DNA of 64,000 nucleotides from Streptobacillus moniliformis DSM 12112 (GTDB lineage Bacteria; Fusobacteriota; Fusobacteriia; Fusobacteriales; Leptotrichiaceae): NCBI RefSeq assembly GCF_000024565.1, contig NC_013515.1, positions 850,497 to 914,496 of the forward strand, read 5' to 3'. Shown piece by piece: positions 10,813 to 19,466 of this stretch (position 1 is its first letter; each line of letters starts with the position of its first letter). The notes under the pieces were generated by a model. It saw only the letters and a program-made list of their open reading frames with translations, ran no database searches and was not told where the DNA came from. The position numbers and the translations under genes were made by a program.

Positions 10813-13497
10813 CTATTGTTTTACTTGTTCTACAACAAATGCTTCTATTATATCTCCTGCTTTTATATCGTTGAAATCTTTAATTCCTATACCACAATCT
10901 TGTCCAACAGTTGCTTCTTTAACATCATCTTTATATCTCTTAAGTGATGCAATTTCACCTTCATGAATAATAATACCATCACGAAGTAATCTAATCTTAG
11001 ATTGACGAGTAATTTTACCTTCAATTATTAATGAACCTGCAATATTTCCTACATTTGAAATCTTAAATACTTCTCTTACTTCTAATCTTCCATTATATAT
11101 TTCCTTATATTCTGGATCTAACATACCTTTCATAGCTTTTTCAAGGTCTTCTGTAACATGATATATTACATTATAGTTTCTAATTTCTACTCCTGTTTTT
11201 TCTGCTTGAGTTCTTGCTGTATTAGTTGGTCTAACACTAAATGCAATAATTATTGCATTTGATGCAGCAGCAAGCATAACATCTCCTTCAGTAACTGCTC
11301 CAGCACTTGCTTGAATAATATTTATACTTATCTTATCATTTGATAATTTATTAATTGATTCTTTAAGTGCTTCAGCTGATCCCTTAGAATCTGCTCTAAT
11401 TATACATTTTAATTCTTTTAATTGTTGATCTTCTAATTCCTTAGATAAACTTTCAAGCGAAATATGTTTTTTCTTATTAAGTTCATCTTTTTTCTCATTT
11501 TTGAAGTCCTCAACTATTTTTTTTGCCTGTTTATCATTATTTACACAATATAGCAGATCTCCAGCTTCAGGTATTTCATTAAATCCTGTAATTTCAACAG
11601 GTTGTGAAACTCCTGCTTTAGTAATCTTATTACCTCTATCATCTAACATAGATCTTACTCTACCATATGATGTTCCAGAAACAAATATATCTCCTATTTT
11701 TAATTCTCCTTCTTGAATTAACACATCAGCAACTGGTCCCATTTGAACATCTAATCTTGATTCAACTACTATAGCCTTAGCTCTCTTTTTATGATTTGCT
11801 TTAAGCTCCATTATTTCTGAAGTTAGTAGTATTGTTTCAAGCAATGAATCTAAATTTAATTTTTGTTTTGCTGATATTTCTACCATTTCAGTATTACCTC
11901 CCCATTCTGGAGAAATTAAACCATGTTCAAGTAATTCTTGTTTAACCTTCATTGGATTTGCACCTGGTTTATCTATCTTATTAATAGCAACTATAATAGG
12001 TACATTTGCTTCTTTAGCATGTGAAATAGCTTCAATAGTTTGTGGTTTAACACCATCATCTGCTGCAACTATTAATATAGATATATCAGTTATATTAGCT
12101 CCTCTTACTCTCATTTCAGTGAAAGCCTCATGTCCAGGAGTGTCTATAAATGTAATTTTTTGTCCATTCCATTCAACTTGATATGCACCAATTCTTTGTG
12201 TAATACCTCCAGCTTCACCATCAATTACATTTGTATGTCTTAATGCATCTAATAATGAAGTTTTTCCATGGTCTACATGTCCCATAATAGTAATTACTGG
12301 GGCTCTTAATTCCTTATCTTCTTCTTTATCTTCTATTTCAAGATTATATTTTTCACCATAAGATATTTCTACTATTTCTTCTTTTTCAACTATAACATTG
12401 TATTCAAGTGCTATTTCTTCTGCTTCTTCAATGTTTAATATAGCATTTGCTGTATACATTTTACCTTGCATGAAGAATTTTTTGATTATATCTGATGAAT
12501 TAATTCCTAATTTTTCAGCAAGTTCTTTAATTGAAATTTCTTGAGGTAAAACAACTAATCCAACTCCACCTTCTTCATCTCTTATTACTTCTGATTTTAC
12601 AACTTTTTCTTTTTTCTTAACTTTTTTCTTTTTATCTTCTTTTCTAAAATCATCACGTAATTCTTTTAATTTTCTTTCTTCATCTTTTGTTTTTCTATCA
12701 TTTTCATATTTCTTTTTCTCAAATTTAGATTTTAATTTAGAGTTTTTAGCTTTAACATCATTTTCCATTGTTGGAATTTCTATTACTGCCTCTTTTTCTT
12801 CTTTAGCATGTGTTTTAAACCCTTTTTTATTATCATCATTTCTTCTATCTTTATTAAATGGTCTTCTTTCTCCATTTTCAAAAGGTTTTCTATCTCCAAA
12901 ATTTTGATTATTTCTTTTTTCAAAAGGTTTTCTTTCACCGTTATTATTATTAAAATTTCTATTATCTTTATTTACTCTATTATCATCTCTATTTCTTTCT
13001 CTATTATCCCTATCTTTATTAAAGTTTCCTTTATTTTCAAATTTAGGTTTATCACTTCTAAAATTATTTTTTCTTTCATTATTATTTCTTTCAGAAGTAT
13101 CTTTATTATCTCTATTAAAAGGCTTTCTTTCTCCAAAATTTTGATTGTTTCTTTTTTCAAAAGGTTTTCTCTCACCAAAGTTTTGATTATTTTTTTCCTG
13201 TCTTTCGCCTCTATTTTCTCTTTCATTTCTATCAAATTTATCATTTCTAAATTTATTGTTTTTATTAAATTTATTATGATTCTTATTGTTGAATATAATT
13301 TTTTCTCCTATTACTTCCTCTTTCTTGGAAGAAGTTTTCTCAGTTGATTTTACTGGATTTAACTTATTTTCAATATCTTTTATTTCACTATCACTTAAAG
13401 CTGATAAACTTGTTTTATCATATCCAATTATTTTTAATTTTGTAATAAGATCATTAGTTGATTGTCCAATTTTCTTAGCAAACTCATAAACTCTCAC
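10813..13497 (-). CDS. infB: Translation initiation factor IF-2
   Basis: GTPase that places initiator tRNA on the ribosome. At 894 residues it contains an N-terminal IF2 helix (VYEFAKKIGQSTNDLI), a long low-complexity linker (about residues 65-290) rich in Asn, Arg and Lys, then the G domain with GHVDHGKTS, DTPGHEAF and NKIDKPGA, and C-terminal domains II-IV. The start is a GTG at 13497, 8 nt after GGAGG. The linker repeats the unit GERKPFEKRNNQNFG several times, and this is visible in the DNA as two 47-nt blocks. Confidence 0.97.
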   Translation of the reverse strand: MRVYEFAKKIGQSTNDLITKLKIIGYDKTSLSALSDSEIKDIENKLNPVKSTEKTSSKKEEVIGEKIIFNNKNHNKFNKNNKFRNDKFDRNERENRGERQEKNNQNFGERKPFEKRNNQNFGERKPFNRDNKDTSERNNNERKNNFRSDKPKFENKGNFNKDRDNRERNRDDNRVNKDNRNFNNNNGERKPFEKRNNQNFGDRKPFENGERRPFNKDRRNDDNKKGFKTHAKEEKEAVIEIPTMENDVKAKNSKLKSKFEKKKYENDRKTKDEERKLKELRDDFRKEDKKKKVKKKEKVVKSEVIRDEEGGVGLVVLPQEISIKELAEKLGINSSDIIKKFFMQGKMYTANAILNIEEAEEIALEYNVIVEKEEIVEISYGEKYNLEIEDKEEDKELRAPVITIMGHVDHGKTSLLDALRHTNVIDGEAGGITQRIGAYQVEWNGQKITFIDTPGHEAFTEMRVRGANITDISILIVAADDGVKPQTIEAISHAKEANVPIIVAINKIDKPGANPMKVKQELLEHGLISPEWGGNTEMVEISAKQKLNLDSLLETILLTSEIMELKANHKKRAKAIVVESRLDVQMGPVADVLIQEGELKIGDIFVSGTSYGRVRSMLDDRGNKITKAGVSQPVEITGFNEIPEAGDLLYCVNNDKQAKKIVEDFKNEKKDELNKKKHISLESLSKELEDQQLKELKCIIRADSKGSAEALKESINKLSNDKISINIIQASAGAVTEGDVMLAAASNAIIIAFSVRPTNTARTQAEKTGVEIRNYNVIYHVTEDLEKAMKGMLDPEYKEIYNGRLEVREVFKISNVGNIAGSLIIEGKITRQSKIRLLRDGIIIHEGEIASLKRYKDDVKEATVGQDCGIGIKDFNDIKAGDIIEAFVVEQVKQ
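12893..13176 (-). repeat. Near-identical direct repeats inside the infB linker
   Basis: Two 47-nt blocks (12893-12939 and 13130-13176) differ at only two positions and lie 237 nt apart, a multiple of three. A shorter third copy begins near 13173. They encode the RKPFEKRNNQNFG repeat of the IF-2 linker. Recombination between them would remove 79 codons without breaking the frame. Confidence 0.8.
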
Positions 13498-14076
13498 TTA
13501 TTCCACCTCCATTTTATTTAGTATTCCTCTTACAACCTTTTTAGTTTTTACCCCTACTACCTTAACTTCACTTAAAAAGATTTTTTTTAAAGAATATTGT
13601 TTTTCAATAAATATTATATTTACATTATTTAACTTCGCTATTTTTTTTAATTTATTAACATATTTCCCATTAATATCAGAAGGTATAATTAAAAGTTTCA
13701 CTATAGAATTTTTCATTGCATCTAAATTTTCATCTATACCGTATACTAGATATTCAGAATTTTTTAATCCCTCTAATATTCTTAAAATATGTTCATCCTT
13801 ATTTTCTTTATTTACTTTTTTTTCAAAATGTTTAAGAACTTTTTCTGCACTTTTCATTTCAACCTTAAATTTATTGAAGAATTTTTGAAAAATTTCTAAA
13901 TCATCCTTTATATATTTTCCTCTATTTTGAATATTTTGAGCATCATCATAAATATATTCACCTTTTGAGTTTTCAACAAATCTAAGTAAATCTTCTTTTT
14001 TATCATTAGCCCTTGTAATTACACAAGTTCTTATTATATTACTCTTGTTCTTCTCTCTCTTCTTCTCCAACTTCAT
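13498..14076 (-). CDS. YlxR (RnpM) - YlxQ (L7Ae-like) fusion protein
   Basis: The first ~80 residues match the YlxR/DUF448 family (RTCVITRANDKKEDLLRFV, then NRGKYI where the family has GRGAYI). YlxR is known as RnpM, an RNA-binding modulator of RNase P. The last ~95 residues resemble YlxQ, an L7Ae-type RNA-binding protein (LVYGIDENLDAMK, KLLIIPSDINGKYVNKL, VVGVKTKKVVRGIL). In Bacillus the two are separate adjacent genes between nusA and infB; here one frame covers both, at the same place. The ATG at 14076 follows GAGGCGAG and overlaps the end of nusA by 38 nt. The C-terminal assignment is inferred from motif and position. Confidence 0.8.
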   Translation of the reverse strand: MKLEKKREKNKSNIIRTCVITRANDKKEDLLRFVENSKGEYIYDDAQNIQNRGKYIKDDLEIFQKFFNKFKVEMKSAEKVLKHFEKKVNKENKDEHILRILEGLKNSEYLVYGIDENLDAMKNSIVKLLIIPSDINGKYVNKLKKIAKLNNVNIIFIEKQYSLKKIFLSEVKVVGVKTKKVVRGILNKMEVE

Positions 14077-15127
14077 CACTCGCCTCTATATTTACTCTTA
14101 ATTTACATAGTTTACCAGCAAGTTTAGAGTTAACTCCTTTTTTACCTATAGCAAGTGTTAATTGACTTGGATCAACTTCAACTTTAGCAACTATTTCATC
14201 TTCATTTCTAACTATTTCTACTGAAAAGATTTCAGCAGGATATAGTGCATTTTTAACGAAAATTCTTTGATCAGCATTCCATTCTACTAATTCAATTTTT
14301 TCTCCGTTTAATTCATTAATAATATTATTTATTCTAACTCCATCCTTACCTATGCAAGATCCTTTTAAATCTATATTTGGATCTTCTGAATAAATAGCTA
14401 CTTTAGCCTTAACTCCTACTTCTCTAGCAATATTTTTAATAACTATAATACCTGAAGCAATTTCTGGAACTTCTCTTTCAAATAATTTATGTATTAATTT
14501 GTCATCTATTCTTGTAATATCAACTTTAGGGAATCTTCCATTAGTATCAACACTTCTAATATATGCTACCAATCTATCTCCAACTTGTACCTTATCAAGT
14601 GATGATAATTCTCTTTGAGGTATTATTAAATCTAAACCATTCATACCTACATAAAGACTTCCATTTTCTTCAATTCTTCTTACAATAACATTTACTATTT
14701 GATGTTCTATAGCAGTTAATTGCTTACAAATTAATTCTTTTTCTTGCTCTCTTATATATTGAATGATTATTGATTTTGCTCTTTGAATTGCATTTCTATT
14801 AAATTCATCAGCATTTAATTCTATTTTTAAATAATCTCCAACTTTTATTCTTTTTCTATGATTTTTAGCTTTACTAAATGGTATTTCAGTTGTTTCATTA
14901 TATACTTTAACTTCATCATCTATAATTAACTTTTCACAGAACATTTTAACATCCCCTGTTATTTGGTCAATCTCAATTTCTAAGTTTTCTTGATCATTAA
15001 AATCTTTTTTATATGCAGCTAACAATCCTGTTTTTAGTCTTTCTAATAAATCCCCTTTTTGTATTCCTTTTTCTTTTTCTAATTCTTCAATTGCATCTAA
15101 AAATGTAGCTTTATCTTTAGATTTCAT
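14039..15127 (-). CDS. nusA: Transcription termination/antitermination factor NusA
   Basis: Binds RNA polymerase and nascent RNA to control pausing, termination and antitermination. The 362 residues hold the N-terminal polymerase-binding domain, an S1 domain (GIIVIKNIAREVGVKAKVAI follows it) and two KH domains (CIGKDGVRINNI and AIGKKGVNSKLAGKLCKL). It lacks the acidic C-terminal repeats of proteobacterial NusA. I prefer the ATG at 15127, which has AAGGAGG 9 nt upstream, over the ATG three codons earlier, which touches that site. It overlaps rimP by 11 nt. Confidence 0.95.
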   Translation of the reverse strand: MKSKDKATFLDAIEELEKEKGIQKGDLLERLKTGLLAAYKKDFNDQENLEIEIDQITGDVKMFCEKLIIDDEVKVYNETTEIPFSKAKNHRKRIKVGDYLKIELNADEFNRNAIQRAKSIIIQYIREQEKELICKQLTAIEHQIVNVIVRRIEENGSLYVGMNGLDLIIPQRELSSLDKVQVGDRLVAYIRSVDTNGRFPKVDITRIDDKLIHKLFEREVPEIASGIIVIKNIAREVGVKAKVAIYSEDPNIDLKGSCIGKDGVRINNIINELNGEKIELVEWNADQRIFVKNALYPAEIFSVEIVRNEDEIVAKVEVDPSQLTLAIGKKGVNSKLAGKLCKLRVNIEASDEVGEEEREEQE

Positions 15128-15611
15128 TTTCAACATCCTCCTTAAATATTTTATCAGATAAATTAAATACTAGTTTTGCAACTTTAATTTTTTCTAAAGG
15201 AATTTCTACATTTTCAATAATATCATCCTTAATTAAAATTTTACCATTTTCAAATCCTAACAATATTCCTTCAAAACTTTTTTTATTTTCAACATTACTT
15301 TTAGTTTTTACACTTATTTTTTTACCTGTAAATCTAATAAAATCTTTTTCTTTTTTTAATTTTCTTTCAAGACCAGGAGTTGAAACTTCTAAATAGAATT
15401 TATCATCAATTAATTCATCAACAATATTATCTATTTTTGTACTTAGCATAACACAGTCATCTAAACTTGTATTTCCATTTTTAGATTCAACATATATTCT
15501 TAGAAAATTATATCCTCCTTCTCTAACATACTCAATGTCTGCTAATTCCAAAGAATTTTCATTTAGATATGGCTGGATTTCTTTTTCAATTTTCAATAAA
15601 ATTTCTTCCAA
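15117..15611 (-). CDS. rimP: Ribosome maturation factor RimP
   Basis: Needed for 30S subunit maturation; first gene of the nusA-infB operon. The middle shows the family pattern LADIEYVREGGYNFLRIYVE and the C-terminal SH3-like domain YLEVSTPGLERKLKKEKDF. A TTG at 15609-15611 lies 8 nt after a perfect AAGGAGG and gives 164 residues, close to the usual size. An in-frame ATG at 15629 would add six residues, but the sequence before it has no ribosome site. A still longer frame to 15668 runs through the leader hairpin and is not likely coding. Confidence 0.88.
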   Translation of the reverse strand: MEEILLKIEKEIQPYLNENSLELADIEYVREGGYNFLRIYVESKNGNTSLDDCVMLSTKIDNIVDELIDDKFYLEVSTPGLERKLKKEKDFIRFTGKKISVKTKSNVENKKSFEGILLGFENGKILIKDDIIENVEIPLEKIKVAKLVFNLSDKIFKEDVENEI

Positions 15612-15639
15612 TCTATATTCCTCCTTCATTTTAATATTA

Positions 15640-15661
15640 AAGAGTGGGTCGCCCCACTCTT
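15640..15661 (-). promoter_or_regulatory. Leader hairpin with GNRA tetraloop before rimP
   Basis: Nine perfect base pairs (AAGAGTGGG with CCCACTCTT) close on a four-base loop that reads GCGA on the transcript, a GNRA tetraloop. It is the most GC-rich element nearby, sits about 30 nt upstream of the rimP start, and is not followed by a T run. That makes a terminator unlikely and an RNA-stability, protein-binding or processing role more likely. Confidence 0.55.
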
Positions 15662-15687
15662 CTTTCAAAGATTATATTTATATAACA

Positions 15688-15716
15688 ATAATAGCATATT
15701 TTTATTTAAAAAGCAA
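15688..15716 (-). promoter_or_regulatory. Promoter of the rimP-nusA-infB operon
   Basis: TTGCTT (15711-15716), 17-bp spacer and TATTAT (15688-15693) on the minus strand, about 25 bases before the leader hairpin. It lies in the divergent region shared with yebC. Confidence 0.6.
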
Positions 15717-15744
15717 GAATTTTAGTAATATACTCACATTTTTA

Positions 15745-15773
15745 TTTAATTTTTAAAAAAATTATGATATAAT
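15745..15773 (+). promoter_or_regulatory. Probable yebC promoter
   Basis: A perfect -10 TATAAT (15768-15773) lies about 30 bases before yebC, with a poor -35 (TTTAAT, 15745-15750) at 17 bp. A GGAGGA ribosome site follows at the start codon. Confidence 0.55.
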
Positions 15774-15802
15774 CAAGAATATATTGTATAACGGAGGAAA
15801 AA

Positions 15803-16519
15803 ATGGGAAGACACGGTACTATAGCAGGTCGTAAAGAAGCTCAAGATAGAAAAAGAGCATCTGCATTTACAAAATATGTCAGATTAATAACAGTTGCAGC
15901 TAGAGAAGGTGCAGATCCAGATTATAATGTGGCACTAAAACATGCAATCGAAAAAGCTAAAAGCATTAATATGCCTAATGATAATATACAAAGAGCTATA
16001 AAAAAAGGTTCTGGTGCTGATGGAGGTGCTGGTTATGAAAGCTTAAATTATGAAGGATATGGACCTGGTGGGGTTGCCTTAATAGTTGAAATACTTACAG
16101 ATAACAGAAATAGAACAGCCTCAAGTGTTAAATCTTCTTTTGACAAAAATGGTGGAAATCTTGGAACTCCTGGATGTGTATCATATATGTTTGAAAGAAA
16201 AGGAGAAATTATCATAGAAAAAACAGCTGACTCAAATGAAGATGAACTTATGATGATAGCTTTAGATTCTGGAATGGATGATATGAAAGTTTACGATGAT
16301 AGCTTCTATATTACTACTCCTACAGATACTTTTGATAATGTTTTAAATAGTATTAAAGAAGCAAAATATTCTATAGTTGAAGCTGACATTTCTTATGTAC
16401 CTTCTATAGAAGTTGAAACTTTATCGCCTGAAGATTTAGAAAAATTAAATAAATTAATAGATGTATTAGAAGATAATGATGATGTACAAAAGGTTCATCA
16501 TAATTATACTGGAGAATAA
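15803..16519 (+). CDS. yebC: YebC/PmpR-family protein
   Basis: The 238-residue protein begins GRHGTIAGRKEAQDRKRASAF (usual family start: GHSKWxxIxxxKxxxDxKRxxxF) and contains YEGYGPGGVALIVEILTDNRNRT, diagnostic of the family. YebC proteins have been described as DNA-binding regulators and, more recently, as helpers of translation at proline stretches; I cannot tell which applies here. It is the only conserved housekeeping gene on the plus strand and ends at a shared bidirectional terminator facing disA. Confidence 0.93.
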   Translation: MGRHGTIAGRKEAQDRKRASAFTKYVRLITVAAREGADPDYNVALKHAIEKAKSINMPNDNIQRAIKKGSGADGGAGYESLNYEGYGPGGVALIVEILTDNRNRTASSVKSSFDKNGGNLGTPGCVSYMFERKGEIIIEKTADSNEDELMMIALDSGMDDMKVYDDSFYITTPTDTFDNVLNSIKEAKYSIVEADISYVPSIEVETLSPEDLEKLNKLIDVLEDNDDVQKVHHNYTGE

Positions 16520-16522
16520 GAA

Positions 16523-16570
16523 AATGCACCCCAATTCTTGAACACAAGAAATGGCGGTGCATTATTTTTA
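16523..16570 (+). terminator. Bidirectional terminator between yebC and disA
   Basis: Outer stem AATGCACC (16523-16530) with GGTGCATT (16556-16563), and an inner stem ATTCTTG/CAAGAAAT. A T run follows on the plus strand, and a shorter one follows on the minus strand, so it can end both converging transcripts. Confidence 0.85.
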
Positions 16571-17617
16571 TAATAAATGTCTATATCTTTCTCTTAATCT
16601 TAAAACTCTTTCTGTTTTAAATTTACCCATACCTTTTATACTACATATTTCATCATAATCTGCATTTAGTAAATTACTTAAACTTTTAAAATGCTCTACA
16701 AGATTTTCTACATCTTTTTTAGTTAATTTATTTGCAGTATTAAGTATTCTATATCCTTTAGGAAATAGGTTTTCATCAACAAGATCTTGTTTTAAATCAT
16801 ATCCTAAAAGTTTAGCAAGCTTAGAATCATCTCTAATATCATCTTTAGATAATTCTAATAAATCAGCAAATATTTTTTCTGCATTTCTATTTTTTCTACT
16901 GTAATCTTTAATGAAATCCATTAAGGTATTTTTTTGATTTGCCATTATTTCATTATGTTGTAATTCAACTAAACGACCTTCTGTTCCAAGCTCCATTATA
17001 TATTGTCTAACTTCTTTATCCATAGTAAACATCAAATAAAAATATCTTAATCCAGAAATAACTTCTTCAAGTAATACTGTATTTTCAAATTCAGATATAG
17101 TTAAATTCACTAAATACTTATTAACAGAAACAGCATATTTTTCAAGGGACATTATAGCCTGTGATGATTTAATCAATAAATCTCCTATTAACTCTAATGT
17201 ACGCTTAAACTGATCTTTTGATACAGTAATTCTTTTTCTTCTCTCAGAAATAGTTATAACAATATTTCCAGTAAGTTTTGCAATTCTATCAGCCGTTCTA
17301 TGTCTTGTTCCACTTTCAGTAGTTTCTATATTTTTATCAGGTTGTAATTGTATATTAGCTCCATGAATTATTTTTAAATCTTCAGAAATTAATATTGCAC
17401 CATCCATTTTAGCAAGTTCATATACTTTTTGAGGAGTAAAGGTTGTTTCTAGTTTAAATCCTCCATCTATGTATTCTTTCATATCTTCAAGTGAACCTAA
17501 TATTATCAAGCCACCTAATGAAGCTTCTTGTATTTTTTCAATAGCAGATCTTAGAGGTTGACCTGGTGCCATTATTTTAAATATTTGTTCATATACTTTT
17601 TCTTCTTTATTTATCAT
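16568..17617 (-). CDS. disA: DNA integrity scanning protein DisA (diadenylate cyclase)
   Basis: Makes cyclic di-AMP from two ATP and scans DNA for damage. The N-terminal DAC domain shows the DGA motif (KMDGAILIS) and the RHR motif (SGTRHRTADRIA). The middle is helical, and the C-terminal HhH domain contains ICSIKGMGKFKTERVLRLRERY. The 349-residue length is standard. It follows radA by 6 nt, the usual radA-disA pairing, and ends at the terminator shared with yebC. Confidence 0.95.
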   Translation of the reverse strand: MINKEEKVYEQIFKIMAPGQPLRSAIEKIQEASLGGLIILGSLEDMKEYIDGGFKLETTFTPQKVYELAKMDGAILISEDLKIIHGANIQLQPDKNIETTESGTRHRTADRIAKLTGNIVITISERRKRITVSKDQFKRTLELIGDLLIKSSQAIMSLEKYAVSVNKYLVNLTISEFENTVLLEEVISGLRYFYLMFTMDKEVRQYIMELGTEGRLVELQHNEIMANQKNTLMDFIKDYSRKNRNAEKIFADLLELSKDDIRDDSKLAKLLGYDLKQDLVDENLFPKGYRILNTANKLTKKDVENLVEHFKSLSNLLNADYDEICSIKGMGKFKTERVLRLRERYRHLL

Positions 17618-17623
17618 AGATTA

Positions 17624-18970
17624 TCACAACCTTTCTACCAATTCACTAATATTATTAATATAGCTTAATTTTAATTCAGTTTCAAAACTTTCAAGCTCTG
17701 GTTGATGAGCTTTAGGAAGATATACTCCTTTAAAGCCTAATTTTTCTAATTCCCTTATTCTTTTTTTAATAAAAGAAATTTTCCTTATTTCACCTCTTAA
17801 TCCTATTTCACCTATAGCAGCAATTTTTTGACTAATTTGTAAATTTTTTATAGTCGAAATAAAAGATAAAATAATAGCTAGATCTGCTGCTTGATCTTTA
17901 AGTTGTATTCCTCCAGGTATATTTAAATAAATATCATTGTTACCTAAATCTATAGATAAGGTTTTAGATAATACTGCAAGTAATATTTCTATTCTATTTC
18001 TATCATAACCTTCTATAATTCTTTTAGGTAATCCAAATTTAAGAGGAAGTGCCAAGGTCTGTATTTCAAATAATATAACTCTTGACCCCTCTATTGATGT
18101 TGTGATAATACTTCCAACATTTTTTTCATCTCTTTCAGATATGAAAAATTCAGAAGGATTTTTTATTTCTTCAATACCATCTTCTTTCATATCAAAAATT
18201 GATATTTCATTAGTAGAACCATATCTATTTTTTATACTTCTTATTATTCTATAATAATTATTTTCATCTCCTTCAAAAGAAAGAACTGCATCTACCATAT
18301 GTTCTAATAATTTTGGTCCTGCTAATTTCCCATCTTTAGTTACATGTCCAACTATATAAAAAGAGATATCATTAGTTTTAGCTATATCTATTAATCTTAA
18401 AGAACAATCTCTTATTTGAGATACTGAACCTGGCAGTGAAGATACTGTTTCTGAGTATATAGTTTGAACAGAATCTATTATTACAACCTTAGGTTTTGAA
18501 TTATTAATTGCAACTTCAATATTTTCTAAATTAGTTTCACTTAATAGGAAGATTGATTTAGAATTAACTCCTATTCTCATAGCTCTTTCTTTAATTTGTT
18601 TAGTTGATTCTTCTCCTGATATATACAAGACTTTATTACTTTTAGCATATTCATTAGATAATTGTAATAAAAAAGTAGATTTCCCTATTCCTGGATTACC
18701 TGTAATTAATACAACTTCTCCTTGTGTTAATCCTCCACCAAGAACTCTATCAAATTCTGTAAATTTAGTCTTTATTCTAAATTCTTTTTCAAATTTAACT
18801 TCATTTATACTTGTCAAATCAACAGTTTTATTTGATTTTATTTTAGACATTTTTAATTCTAATTCTTCTTCTATAGTTCCCCAACTCTCACAAGATGGAC
18901 ATTTTCCAATCCATTTTAAAGTTGTATTACCACATTCAGTACAAACATATCTTACTTTTTTATTTGCCAT
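17624..18970 (-). CDS. radA: DNA repair protein RadA (Sms)
   Basis: RecA-like helicase that processes recombination intermediates. It has an N-terminal C4 zinc finger (CTECGNTTLKWIGKCPSC), Walker A GNPGIGKST, the RadA-specific KNRYGSTNEI motif and a C-terminal Lon-protease-like domain without an active site. The 448-residue length is normal. Its start overlaps the coaD stop by 11 nt. Confidence 0.95.
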   Translation of the reverse strand: MANKKVRYVCTECGNTTLKWIGKCPSCESWGTIEEELELKMSKIKSNKTVDLTSINEVKFEKEFRIKTKFTEFDRVLGGGLTQGEVVLITGNPGIGKSTFLLQLSNEYAKSNKVLYISGEESTKQIKERAMRIGVNSKSIFLLSETNLENIEVAINNSKPKVVIIDSVQTIYSETVSSLPGSVSQIRDCSLRLIDIAKTNDISFYIVGHVTKDGKLAGPKLLEHMVDAVLSFEGDENNYYRIIRSIKNRYGSTNEISIFDMKEDGIEEIKNPSEFFISERDEKNVGSIITTSIEGSRVILFEIQTLALPLKFGLPKRIIEGYDRNRIEILLAVLSKTLSIDLGNNDIYLNIPGGIQLKDQAADLAIILSFISTIKNLQISQKIAAIGEIGLRGEIRKISFIKKRIRELEKLGFKGVYLPKAHQPELESFETELKLSYINNISELVERL

Positions 18971-19466
18971 TTTTTATCATATTTACCTTTTCATTAATAT
19001 CTGAAATAATAGCATTTGGTAAAAATCCAGTTAATTTTCCACCATTTAATGCAATTTCTTTTACTATACTAGAACTTAAATAAAGATATTCCCTAGAAGC
19101 CGTTAAAAATATTGTTTCAAAAGGTTTAGATGTAAGAGCTTCATTTGTTAATGTAACTTGAAGTTCATATTCATAATCTGAAACTGCCCTTAGACCTCTA
19201 ACCAAAATATCAATATTTTCATTTTTTATATATTCAACTAAGAGTCCAGAACATTTAACAACCTTAGTATTATTAATATTTTCTTCCTTTAAAACTTTTT
19301 CTATTAATTTTACTCTTTCATCTATACTAAACCATTCTTTTTTAGATGAATTTATAAATACACCTATTATTAATTCATCAAATAATTTAGCACTTCTTTT
19401 TATAATATCTAAATGACCTTTAGTAATAGGATCAAAACTTCCTGGATAAATAACCTTAATATTCAT
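18960..19466 (-). CDS. coaD: Phosphopantetheine adenylyltransferase
   Basis: Catalyses the fourth step of coenzyme A synthesis, ATP + 4'-phosphopantetheine to dephospho-CoA. The 168-residue protein begins VIYPGSFDPITKGHLDII with the nucleotidyltransferase TxGH motif, and has SSSIVKEIA near the C-terminus. It lies one base after rnc. In the same operon, acpP makes the carrier that receives phosphopantetheine from CoA. Confidence 0.95.
   Translation of the reverse strand: MNIKVIYPGSFDPITKGHLDIIKRSAKLFDELIIGVFINSSKKEWFSIDERVKLIEKVLKEENINNTKVVKCSGLLVEYIKNENIDILVRGLRAVSDYEYELQVTLTNEALTSKPFETIFLTASREYLYLSSSIVKEIALNGGKLTGFLPNAIISDINEKVNMIKNGK

Noticed and set aside
12893-13176. Spaced repeats considered as a CRISPR array
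   Set aside because: Only two to three copies, imperfect, and in frame inside infB, where they encode the linker.
12808-13347. 179-codon plus-strand open frame rich in Phe, Ile and Ser
   Set aside because: Opposite the low-complexity IF-2 linker; its composition is what the complement of Asn/Lys/Arg codons gives.
15612-15668. Longer rimP frame starting at 15668
   Set aside because: It would translate the leader hairpin; the perfect ribosome site points to the TTG at 15611.
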